64,000 nucleotides of DNA from Echinarachnius parma (Eukaryota > Echinodermata > Echinoidea > Clypeasteroida > Echinarachniidae), in the NCBI GenBank assembly GCA_037951105.1, contig JBAMJV010002952.1, forward strand, positions 1 through 64,000, in the 5' to 3' direction. The position numbers and the translations under genes are program-made. Positions 21,660-32,644 of this stretch are shown here, in pieces. The notes beneath the pieces are model-generated. The model was not told the DNA's origin. It ran no database searches and saw only the letters and a program-made list of their open reading frames with translations. Each line of letters starts with the position of its first letter. The first letter of the stretch is position 1.

Positions 21660-24590
21660 ATGAATAATACATTTGAAAGATTCCCATATGATTCTAAATA
21701 TAGTACTCCAGCTGATTTTAATAAAAATGTAAATATTAATGACACCAAGAAATTATCTATGGTACATTTAAATTGTAGAAGTCTGAAGAAAAATTATGAT
21801 GAAATTTGTACATTTTTAGATTGTTTTGATTCAAAGTTTTCACTTATTGGCCTAACAGAAACGTGGTTAAAAGAACATGATGGCTTAAATTTAACTCTAC
21901 CCAATTATTCTCTCTTTTTGAACAACCGTATAAGTAAACGTGGAGGAGGAGTTGGCATTTATGTACATAATGATATACAATGTGTTAGACGCTATGATCT
22001 TGAGAAAATGAATGATGATATAGAAACTATATGTGTTGAAATTAATTATGAACATAAAAGTTTTATTATTAGTGTAGTTTATAGACCACCAGACAAATCT
22101 TTGCCATTATTTTTAGAACACTTAGAATCATTTTTACAACAGGTTTTAAATGAAAATAAACAATGTTTTTTACTTGGTGATTTTAATGCTAATTTATTAA
22201 ATATAACTACCTCAATAAATTGTTTTTTAGATATATTGTCATCTTATTCTTTTATTCCTTTAATTTCAAAACCTACCCGTATTACAACTGAATGTGCCAC
22301 ACTTTTAGATAACATTTTTACTAATTTAAGTGCAGATGATATATTATATTCTGGTATTTTTACAAGCGGTTTTAGTGACCATTGTGCAATATTTGCAATA
22401 CTCAATTATTCAAATAAACCTACTAAGACATTTTATTATAAACGCACAATTAATGATGAATCTATTGCACGTTTCTGTTTGATGCTAAGTAAATTGAATT
22501 GGTCATTTGTGTATAGAATTAGGGATGTGAATCAAAGGTTTGATGCTTTCTTTGATAGATTTATGCAATTATATGATGAATGTTTTCCTCTTAAGAAAAT
22601 TCTTAAAACAGGCAATATGAATCAAAATAAACCATGGTTTACTTCTTCCTTACGAAAAATGTGTAAAAAGAAGCATACACTTTATAAAAAATATATTAAA
22701 AACCCTACTCTTGTTAGGGAGGAAAAATATAAGAAATATAGAAATGTTTTAAATTCACAAATTAGAAAGAGTAAAAGGGATTTTTATGTTAATAAATTTA
22801 CCAATGTGTATGGTGATATGAATAAGACTTGGAAAGTCATAAATGAAGTAATTAACAAATATAATGCAAAAGAACAATGTAAACAATTAATAGAAAATTA
22901 TGTTGTTATTGAAGGTGAACAGGAAATTGTTGATAATTTTAATCAATACTTTAGTGCAATAGGAACCAAATTAGTTGAAAATATGCCAAATGTTAATGAT
23001 GATTTCAGATATTTTATGAAAGAAAAAAGACAAAACTCAATTTTTGTTTCCCCTATAACATTTGTTGATATTTTAGAAGTTGTTAATACCTTGAAAATTA
23101 ATAAGAGCCCAGGATTTGATGATATTAATGTTGCTGTATTTAAGAAATCAATTTGTTTTATATTACAACCTTTGTGCAATATTTTTAATTTTTCATTGGA
23201 TTGTGGAGTATTTCCAGATAAACTCAAAGTTGCCAAGGTTATACCAGTATTTAAGAAGGGAAGTAAAACTACAATGTCAAACTATAGACCAATTTCATTA
23301 TTATCAGTATTTGCAAAGACTTTTGAGAAAATTATGTACAATAGACTTATGCAATACCTTGATAGACATGATATTTTGTATGATAAGCAATTTGGCTTTC
23401 GAAGTGGTTTTTCAACTAGTATGGCTCTTGTAGAATTTACAAACAAACTTTCAGATGTTTTTGAAAAGAAACAGTTTTTAATTGGAATATTTTTAGATCT
23501 TTCAAAAGCTTTCGATTGCATCAATCATAATATACTTTTGAATAAATTAGAACATTATGGAATTAGAGGTAATATTTTAGATTGGTTTAAAAGTTATCTT
23601 AATAATCGTAAACAATTTACATGCATTAATCATAAATCATCTAACTTACATCATATAAGTACAGGTGTTCCTCAAGGATCCGTTCTTGGTCCACTGCTAT
23701 TTTTATTATTTGTAAATGATTTTCAATATGTAAGTCAGCATCTCTATTCGATCATGTTTGCTGATGATACCAATCTTTTTATTTCGGGTAATAATATTAA
23801 TACATTGAATGATACACTATATGTTGAAATGAAAAATGTTCAACGATGGTTTGTTGCTAATCGTTTAGTTGTAAATATAGAGAAGACTTGTTATATGATT
23901 TTTAAACCTAAAAATGTATTTGTAGATGAAACACAATTGCAAATTCATATATGTAACCATAGGATACAACAGGTAAATCAGATTAAATTTTTAGGGATTA
24001 TGATTGATGCGAATTTAACTTGGAAACAACATGTAAATGATATATCGTGTAAGATTTCAAGAGCCATAGGTGTCATGAGTCGTATCAAGGATATTGTTCC
24101 ATTCAAAGTACTTAAGATGTTATATGATACTATGATTTTACCATATTTATCTTACTGCAATATTATATGGGGAAAATGTGCAATAATATCGATTAATAGA
24201 CTTCATGTATTACAGAAGCGTGCAGTTAGACTCATGTGCAATGCACAACCTCTTTCACACAGTGCTCCTCTTTTTAAGAAATGTAATATTTTAACGGTAA
24301 CCCAATTAAATCAGCTGCAGGTGGCAATTTTTATGTATTCATTTTTTAAAGGAACACTTCCATCAGTTTTTAATGACATTTTTAAACTTAATAGTGCAAT
24401 TCATTATCATAATACTAGAACACAGGGAAATGTGCACGTACCATTATGTAAATATAATTTTTCACGCACAACCATTATTTTTATTGGAACAAAATGCTGG
24501 AATGATATACCAATTGAAATTAGAGAATGCCCAACTTTATTGAATTTTAAGCACAAATATAAACAGTTTTTATTGTCATGTGAAACTTAG
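21660..24590 (+). CDS. LINE ORF2: APE endonuclease-reverse transcriptase
   Basis: 976 residues from the first ATG; the frame is open upstream to 21498 but only with a GTG. An N-terminal apurinic-type endonuclease has LNCRSL (about 37-42), GLTETWL (64-70), YRPP (141-144), GDFNAN (173-178) and GFSDH (237-241). A reverse transcriptase follows: KVIPVFKKG (526-534), NYRPISLL (541-548), LDLSKAFD (612-619), TGVPQGSVLGPLLF (668-681) and the catalytic MFADD (699-703). The C-terminal part lacks a recognisable RNase H. The motif set fits the CR1/L2/Jockey superfamily. It would nick target DNA and prime cDNA synthesis on element RNA. No frameshift or stop is present and the key residues are intact. Codon use is strongly AT-rich. 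Confidence 0.93.
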   Translation: MNNTFERFPYDSKYSTPADFNKNVNINDTKKLSMVHLNCRSLKKNYDEICTFLDCFDSKFSLIGLTETWLKEHDGLNLTLPNYSLFLNNRISKRGGGVGIYVHNDIQCVRRYDLEKMNDDIETICVEINYEHKSFIISVVYRPPDKSLPLFLEHLESFLQQVLNENKQCFLLGDFNANLLNITTSINCFLDILSSYSFIPLISKPTRITTECATLLDNIFTNLSADDILYSGIFTSGFSDHCAIFAILNYSNKPTKTFYYKRTINDESIARFCLMLSKLNWSFVYRIRDVNQRFDAFFDRFMQLYDECFPLKKILKTGNMNQNKPWFTSSLRKMCKKKHTLYKKYIKNPTLVREEKYKKYRNVLNSQIRKSKRDFYVNKFTNVYGDMNKTWKVINEVINKYNAKEQCKQLIENYVVIEGEQEIVDNFNQYFSAIGTKLVENMPNVNDDFRYFMKEKRQNSIFVSPITFVDILEVVNTLKINKSPGFDDINVAVFKKSICFILQPLCNIFNFSLDCGVFPDKLKVAKVIPVFKKGSKTTMSNYRPISLLSVFAKTFEKIMYNRLMQYLDRHDILYDKQFGFRSGFSTSMALVEFTNKLSDVFEKKQFLIGIFLDLSKAFDCINHNILLNKLEHYGIRGNILDWFKSYLNNRKQFTCINHKSSNLHHISTGVPQGSVLGPLLFLLFVNDFQYVSQHLYSIMFADDTNLFISGNNINTLNDTLYVEMKNVQRWFVANRLVVNIEKTCYMIFKPKNVFVDETQLQIHICNHRIQQVNQIKFLGIMIDANLTWKQHVNDISCKISRAIGVMSRIKDIVPFKVLKMLYDTMILPYLSYCNIIWGKCAIISINRLHVLQKRAVRLMCNAQPLSHSAPLFKKCNILTVTQLNQLQVAIFMYSFFKGTLPSVFNDIFKLNSAIHYHNTRTQGNVHVPLCKYNFSRTTIIFIGTKCWNDIPIEIRECPTLLNFKHKYKQFLLSCET

Positions 24591-25009
24591 TAACAAACAT
24601 GTGTAGAATTTTAAATTTCTTTTACTAAGTGTTAAATATACATGTCTCCCTTTCTCCTCTTACTCGCTTTTTTCTTCCCTTCTCTCTCTCAACCGCTAGG
24701 CCATAATGGGGATTTACCCTCGATAAGCCTCTGGCTTTTTGGTAATCCCCCACATTCTCATTTATTGTTTGTCTAGTAGAATTCTCTCCTTTTTGTTTGT
24801 TTGTGAACCTAGTTTTTATCTGTGTTTGTTGTTGTAGTTGTAATCTTGAATCAATTTTATTCATTGTATTTGTTGTTTTTAATGCAGAATGTGGAATAAA
24901 ATGAAATGAAATGAAATGAAATTTGTGATGTTGCTTGTAATGGTGATAAATTCATGCATTTCATTTGCCATCCCTTCAGGGTTTGATATCAGATCACTGG
25001 CCATAGTCC

Positions 25010-25140
25010 TTAAAGGGATAGTACAGTTTGGGTTTAGGGGGCGCTTCAAAAATAATTAATTTGTGAGGTAATGAAAAACTAAGTGTAATATTTGAAAGGG
25101 CACATGTATGATTTTAAAGTCAAACTAAACTTTGTTTAAC
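25010..25140 (+). mobile_element. Family A TTAA foldback MITE, 3'-truncated copy 2
   Basis: TTAAAGGGATAGTACAGTTT is followed by GTGAGGTAATGAAAAACTAA, as in the other family A copies. The similarity stops near 25140 before the palindromic centre, so only the left arm remains. It lies 130 bp upstream of a complete family B element. Confidence 0.65.
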
Positions 25141-25271
25141 TCTTAACGTGCCAGGGATTTGAATGCTCTATGGCATTTGTGTGTATTGTAACTCTCAAAA
25201 ATGCGAGCTTGGCAATCAAGGAGTTAAATGCAGGGAATGCACATTTGTCACTATTCATTTCACTGTTCTGA

Positions 25272-25667
25272 TTAAAGGGATCTAGTAACTTTGTTGAGAT
25301 GTGCAAAAACTGATGAATGGTTGATGCAATGTATACTGTTGTTATCTCATATGTCCTCAGGGTATTGTGTGAAAATTTCAGGTCAAATGGACAATGTATG
25401 GCCAAGTAATGAGCGAAAATGCAAAGTGATATTGGGTGATATTCACCAACTCACTGCATTCACTTTGTACAGGGATGAAAATCTCGCCCGGAGATTTTCT
25501 TATCTAAATACTTCAATCATACATATCTTTGTAATGAAAGGGAAATTTGAAAAACCGAAAGCTGTCCCATGATTTTATTGTTAATACGAATACAACAAGG
25601 TATAAAGGAACCGCTAGAATTACAATTTTATTTTGAGGATTTGGACAATGTTACTAAGTCCCTTTAA
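25272..25667 (+). mobile_element. TTAA-flanked MITE, family B, copy 1
   Basis: This is a 396-bp element from TTAAAGGGATCTAGTAAC to GTTACTAAGTCCCTTTAA, with imperfect inverted termini and TTAA at both ends. By eye its sequence is identical over the full length to 46243-46638, so a 93-codon chance frame also recurs exactly. Copies at 40164-40549 and 49298-49436 (truncated) are diverged. It is non-autonomous and no transposase is seen. Confidence 0.85.
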
Positions 25668-25767
25668 TCTAGATTTGTTTATTTGTGTATTTGTCCTACA
25701 CTCCTACTTGAGTCCCTTTATAGCTAGTTTTTCTTTAACATGCATGTAAATTTACTTTAATCACCAG

Positions 25768-25890
25768 GAACCGAGCCAGAATGCGGGTGATGTGAAGCTT
25801 CGTGCCTTTGACCATGTGGTTGTACAGATCAGTATGGAGAAGACCAGCATTCAGCACCAGAAGATGAGGCTAAAACTAGTCTCTCCGCAG
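25768..25890 (+). CDS. DIS3: DIS3 exosome ribonuclease, second S1-domain exon
   Basis: This phase-0 exon encodes 41 residues: EPSQNAGDVKLRAFDHVVVQ, then ISMEKTSIQHQKMRLKLVSPQ. It continues the S1 fold. The equivalent vertebrate region reads DKVKVKI..DSSNLQHQKIRMSLVEPQ, so the QHQK-R-.LV-PQ signature is conserved. Acceptor CACCAG and donor GTATGA flank it. Joined to the 12934-13095 exon (ending TYNDD) it completes the domain. A frameshifted partial duplicate sits 193 bp downstream. Confidence 0.92.
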
Positions 25891-25998
25891 GTATGAGCAC
25901 ATTATTTCAAGACATATTCAGTAGCAAATCGTGATGAGGAGTTTATGGGCCCCTTCCTCCTCTACCTGCACATTTATACAAAGAGAAAAAGAGGAAGA

Positions 25999-26094
25999 CT
26001 TTGACCGTGTGGTTGTACAGATCAGTGTGGAGAAGACCAGCATACACCACCAGAACTTAGAAGATGAGGCTCAGACTTATCGCACCGCAGCATT
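25999..26094 (+). pseudogene. DIS3: Shadow copy of the second DIS3 S1 exon
   Basis: TTTGACCGTGTGGTTGTACA through GAGAAGACCAGCAT closely repeats the functional exon 193 bp upstream, encoding FDRVVVQISVEKTSIHHQ. A 7-bp insertion after CAGAA then shifts the frame, and the start of the exon is missing. Weak similarity appears to continue into the following intron sequence, so the duplicated unit was exon plus flank. It is not expected to be spliced. Confidence 0.82.
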
Positions 26095-27762
26095 TTTTAG
26101 GAACACTCAATAGCATATTGTATTGAAAAAAGTTGATGAGCAAGTAGCCTAGTACCTCCCCTCCCAATAATGCATTCATGAATAAACTCAGAATACAAGA
26201 ATAACAACTATTGGCCTTTGATATCAATGACGACGATGACGATGATGATGATGATGACGATGCTGCAAAAATAATAACAGTCATAAATGGGTATTCCAGT
26301 GATAAAACTTACAAATTTGATATGACAATCATTTAAAGGTGATGATATGCATATGTACTGTACATATCTGTTTGTAGGTATATGTGTGCCTGCGTGCGTG
26401 GGACGTGGGTGTGAGTGTCAGTGCACGTGCACGTGTGTTTGAGCCAGAGTTAAAAACGGGGACGCTGGATATCCCTCAAGTTCGTAGAGCGATTGATGAA
26501 TAATGCAAATATTCAACCATAAATCACAAAGCACTCATCCATCTAGAAGTATTAGATATGTTGACTTGACAAATATGTGTGTGCTTTATTAATAAATGTA
26601 ATGGTCATTTTCGGGTAGCTAATTTTCAAAAACATTGCATCTCGTTAAATTGTAATTTTCCTCAATACATAATTTGGCAACAATTGTATCCCATTAAACT
26701 CTGTTGACTTATGATTGAACGTAGAATGACATTGTTATCATTTAAACCCCATCTCTCTATGCTCTATTTCTTTAGTCGTAAAATCCAATCAAGTCTTTGG
26801 TATTTGTGGTATTTGCCTAGTAATTTATCCCTGCATTCTTACTATTGTTGAAAAATTGCGGAGGAACTATTCAAGTCGAGCATTGACCAAATTTTATATA
26901 ATTTTTTGCATAGAACTCAATTTCATGCTTGATCAGGTTTGGGGCAAATAATTTTAGCTTTTAAGAAATGTATGCACCGAACATTGAACAAAAACAAATT
27001 TTACATTTAAATACTTTAACATCTTGCATTTTTTCGACAGGCATTTTAGTTAAAAAAATAACTTACTTTTTATACTGATCGTGTAACGCATTCTAAGATT
27101 ATCCACTTTCACTAATGCATTTCCATATACCCTAGACCTTTCGAGGCAAGTCTTGCATGGGTTAACTTGGTCATAGACTTACAACATATAAGTCTATGAC
27201 TTGAGTATAATATTTCCTCCAGTTTAGATTCTTCATCAAATTTCCAAACAAGTTACTGCATTTTCCCTATGCATTAAGTCCTCTTCAATTTATAATTCAG
27301 AACACCCTTATTTCATTATGTTTGGGTTGCTTCTTTTCAGAATTTAATCATGGCGTTAAAGCAGTTGAAAGAGACAATTTCTTTTTATTATTCATGGCTG
27401 AATTTTCCTTTGATCGCAGCCTTGGATTTCTCACGTTCTGTCCTAACAATAGGTTGATAAGTCTTGCTACAGAAATACACATTAATACCTCTTTTGTTAG
27501 GGCTTTTCACCTTGTTTTTTTTATTCACCGCTATGTTTTTTCTATCTCTCTTCAAATATTGTTACTGCTTTACAGCTTTTCTACTTTCATTTACCCTTGT
27601 AACGTGTCTATTGTATTTTATATGTCGGCGTATTCATTTTTTAGATATATAAATACATTTTTTTTCTTTTTCAAGGAACTCCTCCAATTATTATTACTTC
27701 ATCAGAATATGCATGTTTAAATTTAATCAATGTTTTGTAGGATTATTTTTAGAATCCACCTC

Positions 27763-27842
27763 TTAACCCCTTGCCTACGGGGACCGGGTGGACTATGTAC
27801 AAAGTCTATGGGGATTTTAGAATCTCAAAGGGAAGGGGTTAA
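27763..27842. mobile_element. 80-bp inverted-repeat MITE (CAAAGTCTA family)
   Basis: It starts TTAACCCCTT and ends AAGGGGTTAA, a perfect terminal palindrome pair. The core is CTATGTACAAAGTCTATGGG followed by GATTTTAGAATCTCAAAG. Copies are at 11660-11727 and 41157-41318 (a dimer). TTAA at both ends again suggests TTAA-specific insertion. Confidence 0.75.
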
Positions 27843-27956
27843 TGTGCCCAGATGGTCAAGGGTAATAATGATAATTGTGTGCCTCAAGTGTCTGCTGACA
27901 GATATGGGCGCATTATAAATATAGAATTATTATTATTACTTTCAACTAATTTTATT

Positions 27957-28446
27957 CTAAACCACTCACAAAAAGTTCCGCAATTCAAGTTTGAGTGTCC
28001 ATATCTCTCGTCCCTATATTAATATTATCTTACATAAATGTGGTTTATTGAAAAGCCTGTTTATTCCTCTTTACATTGATACCCCATTTGTAATAGTTAT
28101 GTAATTATGGAATGTGCATTTCACCTAAATATGGGGCCAAGTCAAGATTGAAATGTTGCAAAATGCATCAAATTGTGTGACCATTCAAAACACACGTAAA
28201 TCTCCAAACAAATTAATAATTTACATTGACCATAACGTTGTATTTTGCGACATTTCGCTTTTGACACGGCACCATAGTCAGGTCTACTTCACATTCCATA
28301 ATTACATAATCATTACAAATGAGGCATCGATGTAAAGGGGAATAAACAGGCTTGTCAATTATATCAAATTCGAGTAGGATCATTTCATAACAAAATAAAT
28401 ATCAATGCTCAAACTTGAATTGCAGAACTTTTTGTGAGGGGTTTAG
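27957..28446. mobile_element. 490-bp foldback element with arms of about 190 bp
   Basis: The left end CTAAACCACTCACAAAAAGT and the inverted right end CTAAACCCCTCACAAAAAGT match almost perfectly through CAATTCAAGTTTGAG. Further in, CCTGTTTATTCC, CTTTACAT.GATG and TTATGTAATTATGGAATGTG also recur inverted. The whole element could form one long hairpin. It has no ORF. Confidence 0.82.
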
Positions 28447-29299
28447 TTAAATTTACGAGCAATTTGTGCTAAACATAAAGGAGTTTAATATGCCTTGTTA
28501 TATAAATGAACACGTTTGACTATTTTCCTTATTTTCATCCATGTTTTTTGTCCTTTAAGATGTTTTTGGATTAGAAATGTTTTTGCAGCCTTGGAGCCTT
28601 TTTGCCTACAGTCCCTTTTCTAACCCTGTCTAACCTTTCTCTGTATCTATGCCAGCATAGAGTGTGTGATCAAACTTTTTACATTTTGATTTTTGTCATT
28701 AATTTAATGATATTATTTATAATAACCACAGAGATCTTCATTCTCAATAGTTTACTTCTGCAACATAAATTAGGATATTATTTATGAAGGATAGATAAGT
28801 TAAAATGTTAATACATATAATTCCTAAAAATCTAAATAAATTGTTCAGAAAGGATCATTTTACGTATTAGAAATAAGCAGCTTCTGATGGTTATGTCTTT
28901 AAATTCACTAATAAACTTTGGACAAGTGCCCATATTTACGACTGCGACAGCACCACCGCATTTTCTAATCCCTCATGTCAAACTAACAGCTTAGTGCAGA
29001 TTCTTATATCATTTGAATATAAAGCAGAAGTGCATGATTATTATTATTATAATTGCCAATGTCGATTTCACAGAGTTTAGTTTTACCGGCGTCTACAGGC
29101 AAAGACTAGCCATTTCGAAAGCTAGACAGCTGTAGCTGTAGGGCTCTGACTCATTCTGGAAGTCTGCTGAAACATACATTACAAATGTGCATTTTCACAC
29201 ATACCTATAGTTGGTAGTATCTTATTACTGAGGCCTTTGAGCAGAAATCTGTGCAAAGCTTCTACTTCATAAAGCATTTTAAGACTTCCTGCCCCTTCT

Positions 29300-29570
29300 A
29301 ATGATCCATTAACTTTATATTTTTGCCCAAAAGGTTTCATAGAAAAAGAATAATGTTCACCTAGTGAAAACAGATACAATCAATGTCTGATTATATCCTG
29401 ATCTTTTGCTTGAAGTATCCAAATTTGGATACACTTGACTACGGTAGAAAGTGTCCATAGATGCTTTCGAATGTAAATCTTAAATATCTTTATAATTAGG
29501 GAGACATTTGAAAAATCAAAACTCATTTCATTCTTCCGTTCCCAAAACAGTTACCATAAACCAAGTACCC
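29300..29570. repeat. Dispersed repeat (AATTATGGAGACATTTG family)
   Basis: It shares GATCCATTAACTTTATATTT, CACCTAGTGAAAAC, GTATCCAAA and GGAGACATTTGAAAAATCA with 57328-57590, in the same order. It directly precedes the C-rich minisatellite. Its class is unknown. Confidence 0.6.
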
Positions 29571-30730
29571 CTTCACCCCATCACCCCTTCACCCCACCAT
29601 CCCACTATGCTTGAACCCACCACCTGGCCACCCTAAGATTCCTCCATCCGGACACCCCACTACCCCATTACCCCTTTTCCCAATTACCCCTTTTCCCAAT
29701 TACCCCTTTTCCCAATTACCCCTTTTCCCAATTACCCCTTCGCCCAATTACCCCTTCACACTAACCCTCACCCCACTACCCCTTCACACTAACCCCACCC
29801 CACTACCCCTTCACACTAACCCTCACCCCACTACCCCTTCACACTAACCCTCACCCCACTACCCCTTCACACTAACCCTCACCCCACTACCCCTTCACAC
29901 TAACCCTCACCCCACTACCCCTTCACACTAACCCTCACCCCACTACCCCTTCACACTAACCCTCACCCCACTACCCCTTCACACTAACCCTCACCCCACT
30001 ACCCCTTCACACTAACCCCACCCCACTACCCCTTCACACTAACCCTCACCCCACTACCCCTTCACACTAACCCTCACCCCACTACCCCTTCACACTAACC
30101 CTCACCCCACTACCCCTTCACACTAACCCTCACCCCACTACCCCTTCACACTAACCCTCACCCCACTACCCCTTCACACTAACCCCACCCCACTACCCCT
30201 TCACACTAATCCTCACCCCACTACCCCTTCACACTAACCCTCACCCCACTACCCCTTCACACTAACCCTCACCCCACTACCCCTTCACACTAACCCCACC
30301 CCACTACCCCTTCACACTAACCCTCACCCCACTACCCCTTCACACTAACCCTCACCCCACTACCCCTTCACACTAACCCCACCCCACTACCCCTTCACAC
30401 TAACCCTCACCCCACTACCCCTTCACACTAATCCTCACCCCACTACCCCGTCACACTAACCCTCACCCAATTACCCTTTCACACTAACCCTCACCCCACT
30501 ACCCCTTCACACTAACCCTCACCCCACTACCCCTTCACCCAACTTAACTACCGCTTCACTCCATATCCCTACTACCCCATCACCCCTTCAGTCACCCCAC
30601 CACCCTTTTCCTCCACCACCCCATCCATCTCCCTTCACCCCAACACCATATAACTCCACATTTTTACTCCACCACTCATTTACCCCTTCACCCCTCTTAC
30701 CCCACCATCCCTCACCCCTTCACCCTGGTG
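29571..30730 (+). repeat. G-free C-rich minisatellite, 28-bp unit
   Basis: About 28 copies of CCCCTTCACACTAACCCTCA+CCCCACTA (28 bp, with 26-bp variants lacking TC) span roughly 29755-30540. They are flanked by older degenerate CCCCTT-type units such as CCCCTTTTCCCAATTA. For over 1 kb the + strand has almost no G, an extreme strand asymmetry. The complementary strand carries regularly spaced GGGG and GGG tracts, so G-quadruplex formation is plausible. The frame that starts nearby is a low-complexity by-product. Confidence 0.92.
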
Positions 30731-31413
30731 ATATGACTGTGTAGCTTTTTATTTTAAAAAACCCTGTGGTTCATGTATGCTTGTTCCTTCTGTAATGAAT
30801 AGGTCATAGTCAAGTCCTCATCTGGCACCTCCAAATTATTACCATCGCTCTTTGGCGACTCGTGGGATTTTCTCTCATGAAATCTGCAGGGCCTATGATA
30901 TGTCTTGTCTCTGCCGATTATAAAGATTGATGCAGGCACTTTCCCTCTGCAGTTTGATTAACTAAGGATGCGTTTAAAAAGCCCTTTCTAGCCCAGAATC
31001 TCCCCATTATTAACCTTTCCATTGGTTGTGTTAAAATAGACCTGTCAAGGCTGGGATATATATATGCATTATGAGGTAGGTTTCTGGCTTATCATATACT
31101 TAGGGTTGCAATTTAAATAGACTTTGGAGAATGGGCTCTGGAGAATACCTGTTATGTAAACATTTTCTCAACAGGATAATGTATGGTCATGTAGTTGTTA
31201 TTGCTGGTTCGAAACCAAATCTTTGACTATTTATCAGTCTCTCAGTTTTAGGATGGATGGATGCAAAACTAATTGTCTGGTCTGTATATGCCCCAAATAT
31301 TAGACAGAAATAATAATAGGTTACAGACATTTTTGTTCAATGTTATGATAGAGCCAATCATACAATATCTGAGACTCAGTCTTTAGTGCTAGTACATATA
31401 AATAAACATTAAA

Positions 31414-31652
31414 GGCAATTCCAAGCAAACCATAAAAAATGTTCTTGGCGTTTGTTAGAATGAAAAATAACCTTTTTGGAGTTCAAATCCAGCAAATAAT
31501 GTAGTTTTGAACCCATTATTGTTTTGGGTTACTAAACTGCTACTACTACTATTAGCCACAGTAATAGCCACATGAATAGTGGCAGGACCCAAATTGCAAA
31601 TGGGTGAACTCATTTGTGGTATTCATGCCAAGACGCTTTGCTTGGAATTGCC
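31414..31652. mobile_element. 239-bp MITE with GGCAATTCCAAGCAAA ends
   Basis: Positions 31414-31429 (GGCAATTCCAAGCAAA) and 31637-31652 are perfect 16-bp inverted repeats. No second copy was noticed in the window and there is no ORF. Confidence 0.75.
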
Positions 31653-32309
31653 CATAAGTGCACCTAATCAGTCTGGTTTGCCTATGACGAGTCAGTTGAG
31701 TCTGTCATTCGAATGTTCAGGGCAAATTAAGTCGTTTATTGCCCTCCAGCTGTGATTATTTTGCTGTAAGTGAAAGCACCGCTGAGATACCCACTTATTC
31801 ACTTATTCACTGCCAGTATCAACTCTAGCTGAGAATTCTACTCTGCTAATGATACCCATGGACTCTGCAAGTAATTTTATTTGGGAAGGGTGTTTGTTAT
31901 TGTTTTCCTTTTTCCTCAATGTTGAACTTAAAACATTTGCATTCATAATGACCACCCAAGGGAAATGTACAAATTGGCAAATGTAGACTTGTGACCTCTG
32001 TAGACAGGTTCCGTAACACTGTTTTTCTCTGCAGGGGAACGCTTCAAGTGGCCACTATAGACAGGTTTGCTGCTATACACAGGGGGCCGCTAAGAGTAAG
32101 ATTAACAAAGTCAGATTAACTAAAGTGACCCATTGAGGATATGCGCTAGGTATATCATGCATTCACCATAGACATCGACTCAATAAATCTCTGACACTGC
32201 CCTCCATGGTTTAACCCTCAAACACACGAAGTACTAACTGAAGAAAAAGGTCATTTAGACAATGCACTCAGTATGTACACATGGTACGGACAAATTACAG
32301 ATTATCCGT

Positions 32310-32580
32310 CGATTAGACACACATGCCATGTAGTCAGGGACAAAACGATTAATAATAAAAATATTATTATTGATGTATAAAGCGCCTAACCATTAACTAT
32401 TAATAATAAAACATTTCTATTTCACAGAAAATAGCATGACCCATCTTCTTTTAGTGATAAAAGTACAGTTAATAGAGGTAATACCCATGATATTGTGGTA
32501 ATGGTATTTGAAGGGTTAAATCTCCCCTCTCCATTAGACACACGTGTCATTTAGCCAGGGGCAAAATAATTAACCCTATA
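32310..32580 (+). repeat. Short duplicated block, TAGACACAC..CCAGGG
   Basis: TAGACACACATGCCATGTAG at about 32314 and TAGACACACGTGTCATTTAG at about 32536 are followed by related CAGGG.CAAAA.GATTAA sequence. It is a local duplication with a spacing of about 220 bp. Confidence 0.5.
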
Positions 32581-32644
32581 TTTTTTTAGGATATAGGGGC
32601 GATCCGTCTTCTCTTACTGAGTCCTTAGCTAGCTGTCATAATCA

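Larger units (their letters stand above)
20140..24922 (+). mobile_element. Two-ORF LINE retrotransposon (CR1/L2/Jockey group)
   Basis: A non-LTR retrotransposon with a 5' leader (start uncertain, about 20140), an ORF1 (20554-21324), a 335-bp spacer, an ORF2 with endonuclease and reverse transcriptase (21660-24590), and a 3' UTR ending in (ATGAA)n at 24897-24922 instead of poly(A). Short tandem 3' tails of this kind are known from CR1- and L2-related LINEs. The 3' UTR has a GGGGATTTACC/GGTAATCCCC stem (24708-24718 with 24741-24750) that could serve as a reverse-transcriptase recognition hairpin. The element lies in sense orientation in a DIS3 intron. Both ORFs are uninterrupted. I could not identify the target-site duplication. 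Confidence 0.88.
13096..25767 (+). other. DIS3: DIS3 intron, 12.7 kb
   Basis: It is bounded by GTAAGT at 13096 and TTTAATCACCAG ending at 25767, phase 0. It contains a tandem duplication (13595-14340), several MITE-like elements (14752-19304), a two-ORF LINE (about 20140-24922) and two TTAA elements near the 3' end. The remaining parts (16881-17595 with an ATATC microsatellite near 17360-17440, and 19305-20139 with a C run at 19603-19621) hold nothing recognisable. Confidence 0.85.

Noticed and set aside
25291..25572. 93-codon frame found twice (also 46262-46543)
   Set aside because: It recurs only because the whole 396-bp non-autonomous element is identical in both places. No protein family and no conserved frame in the diverged copy at 40164.
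29755..30540. Interstitial telomere array
   Set aside because: The CTAACCC-like core sits in a 28-bp unit with CACTACCCCTTCA. It lacks uninterrupted hexamers, so it is a minisatellite.
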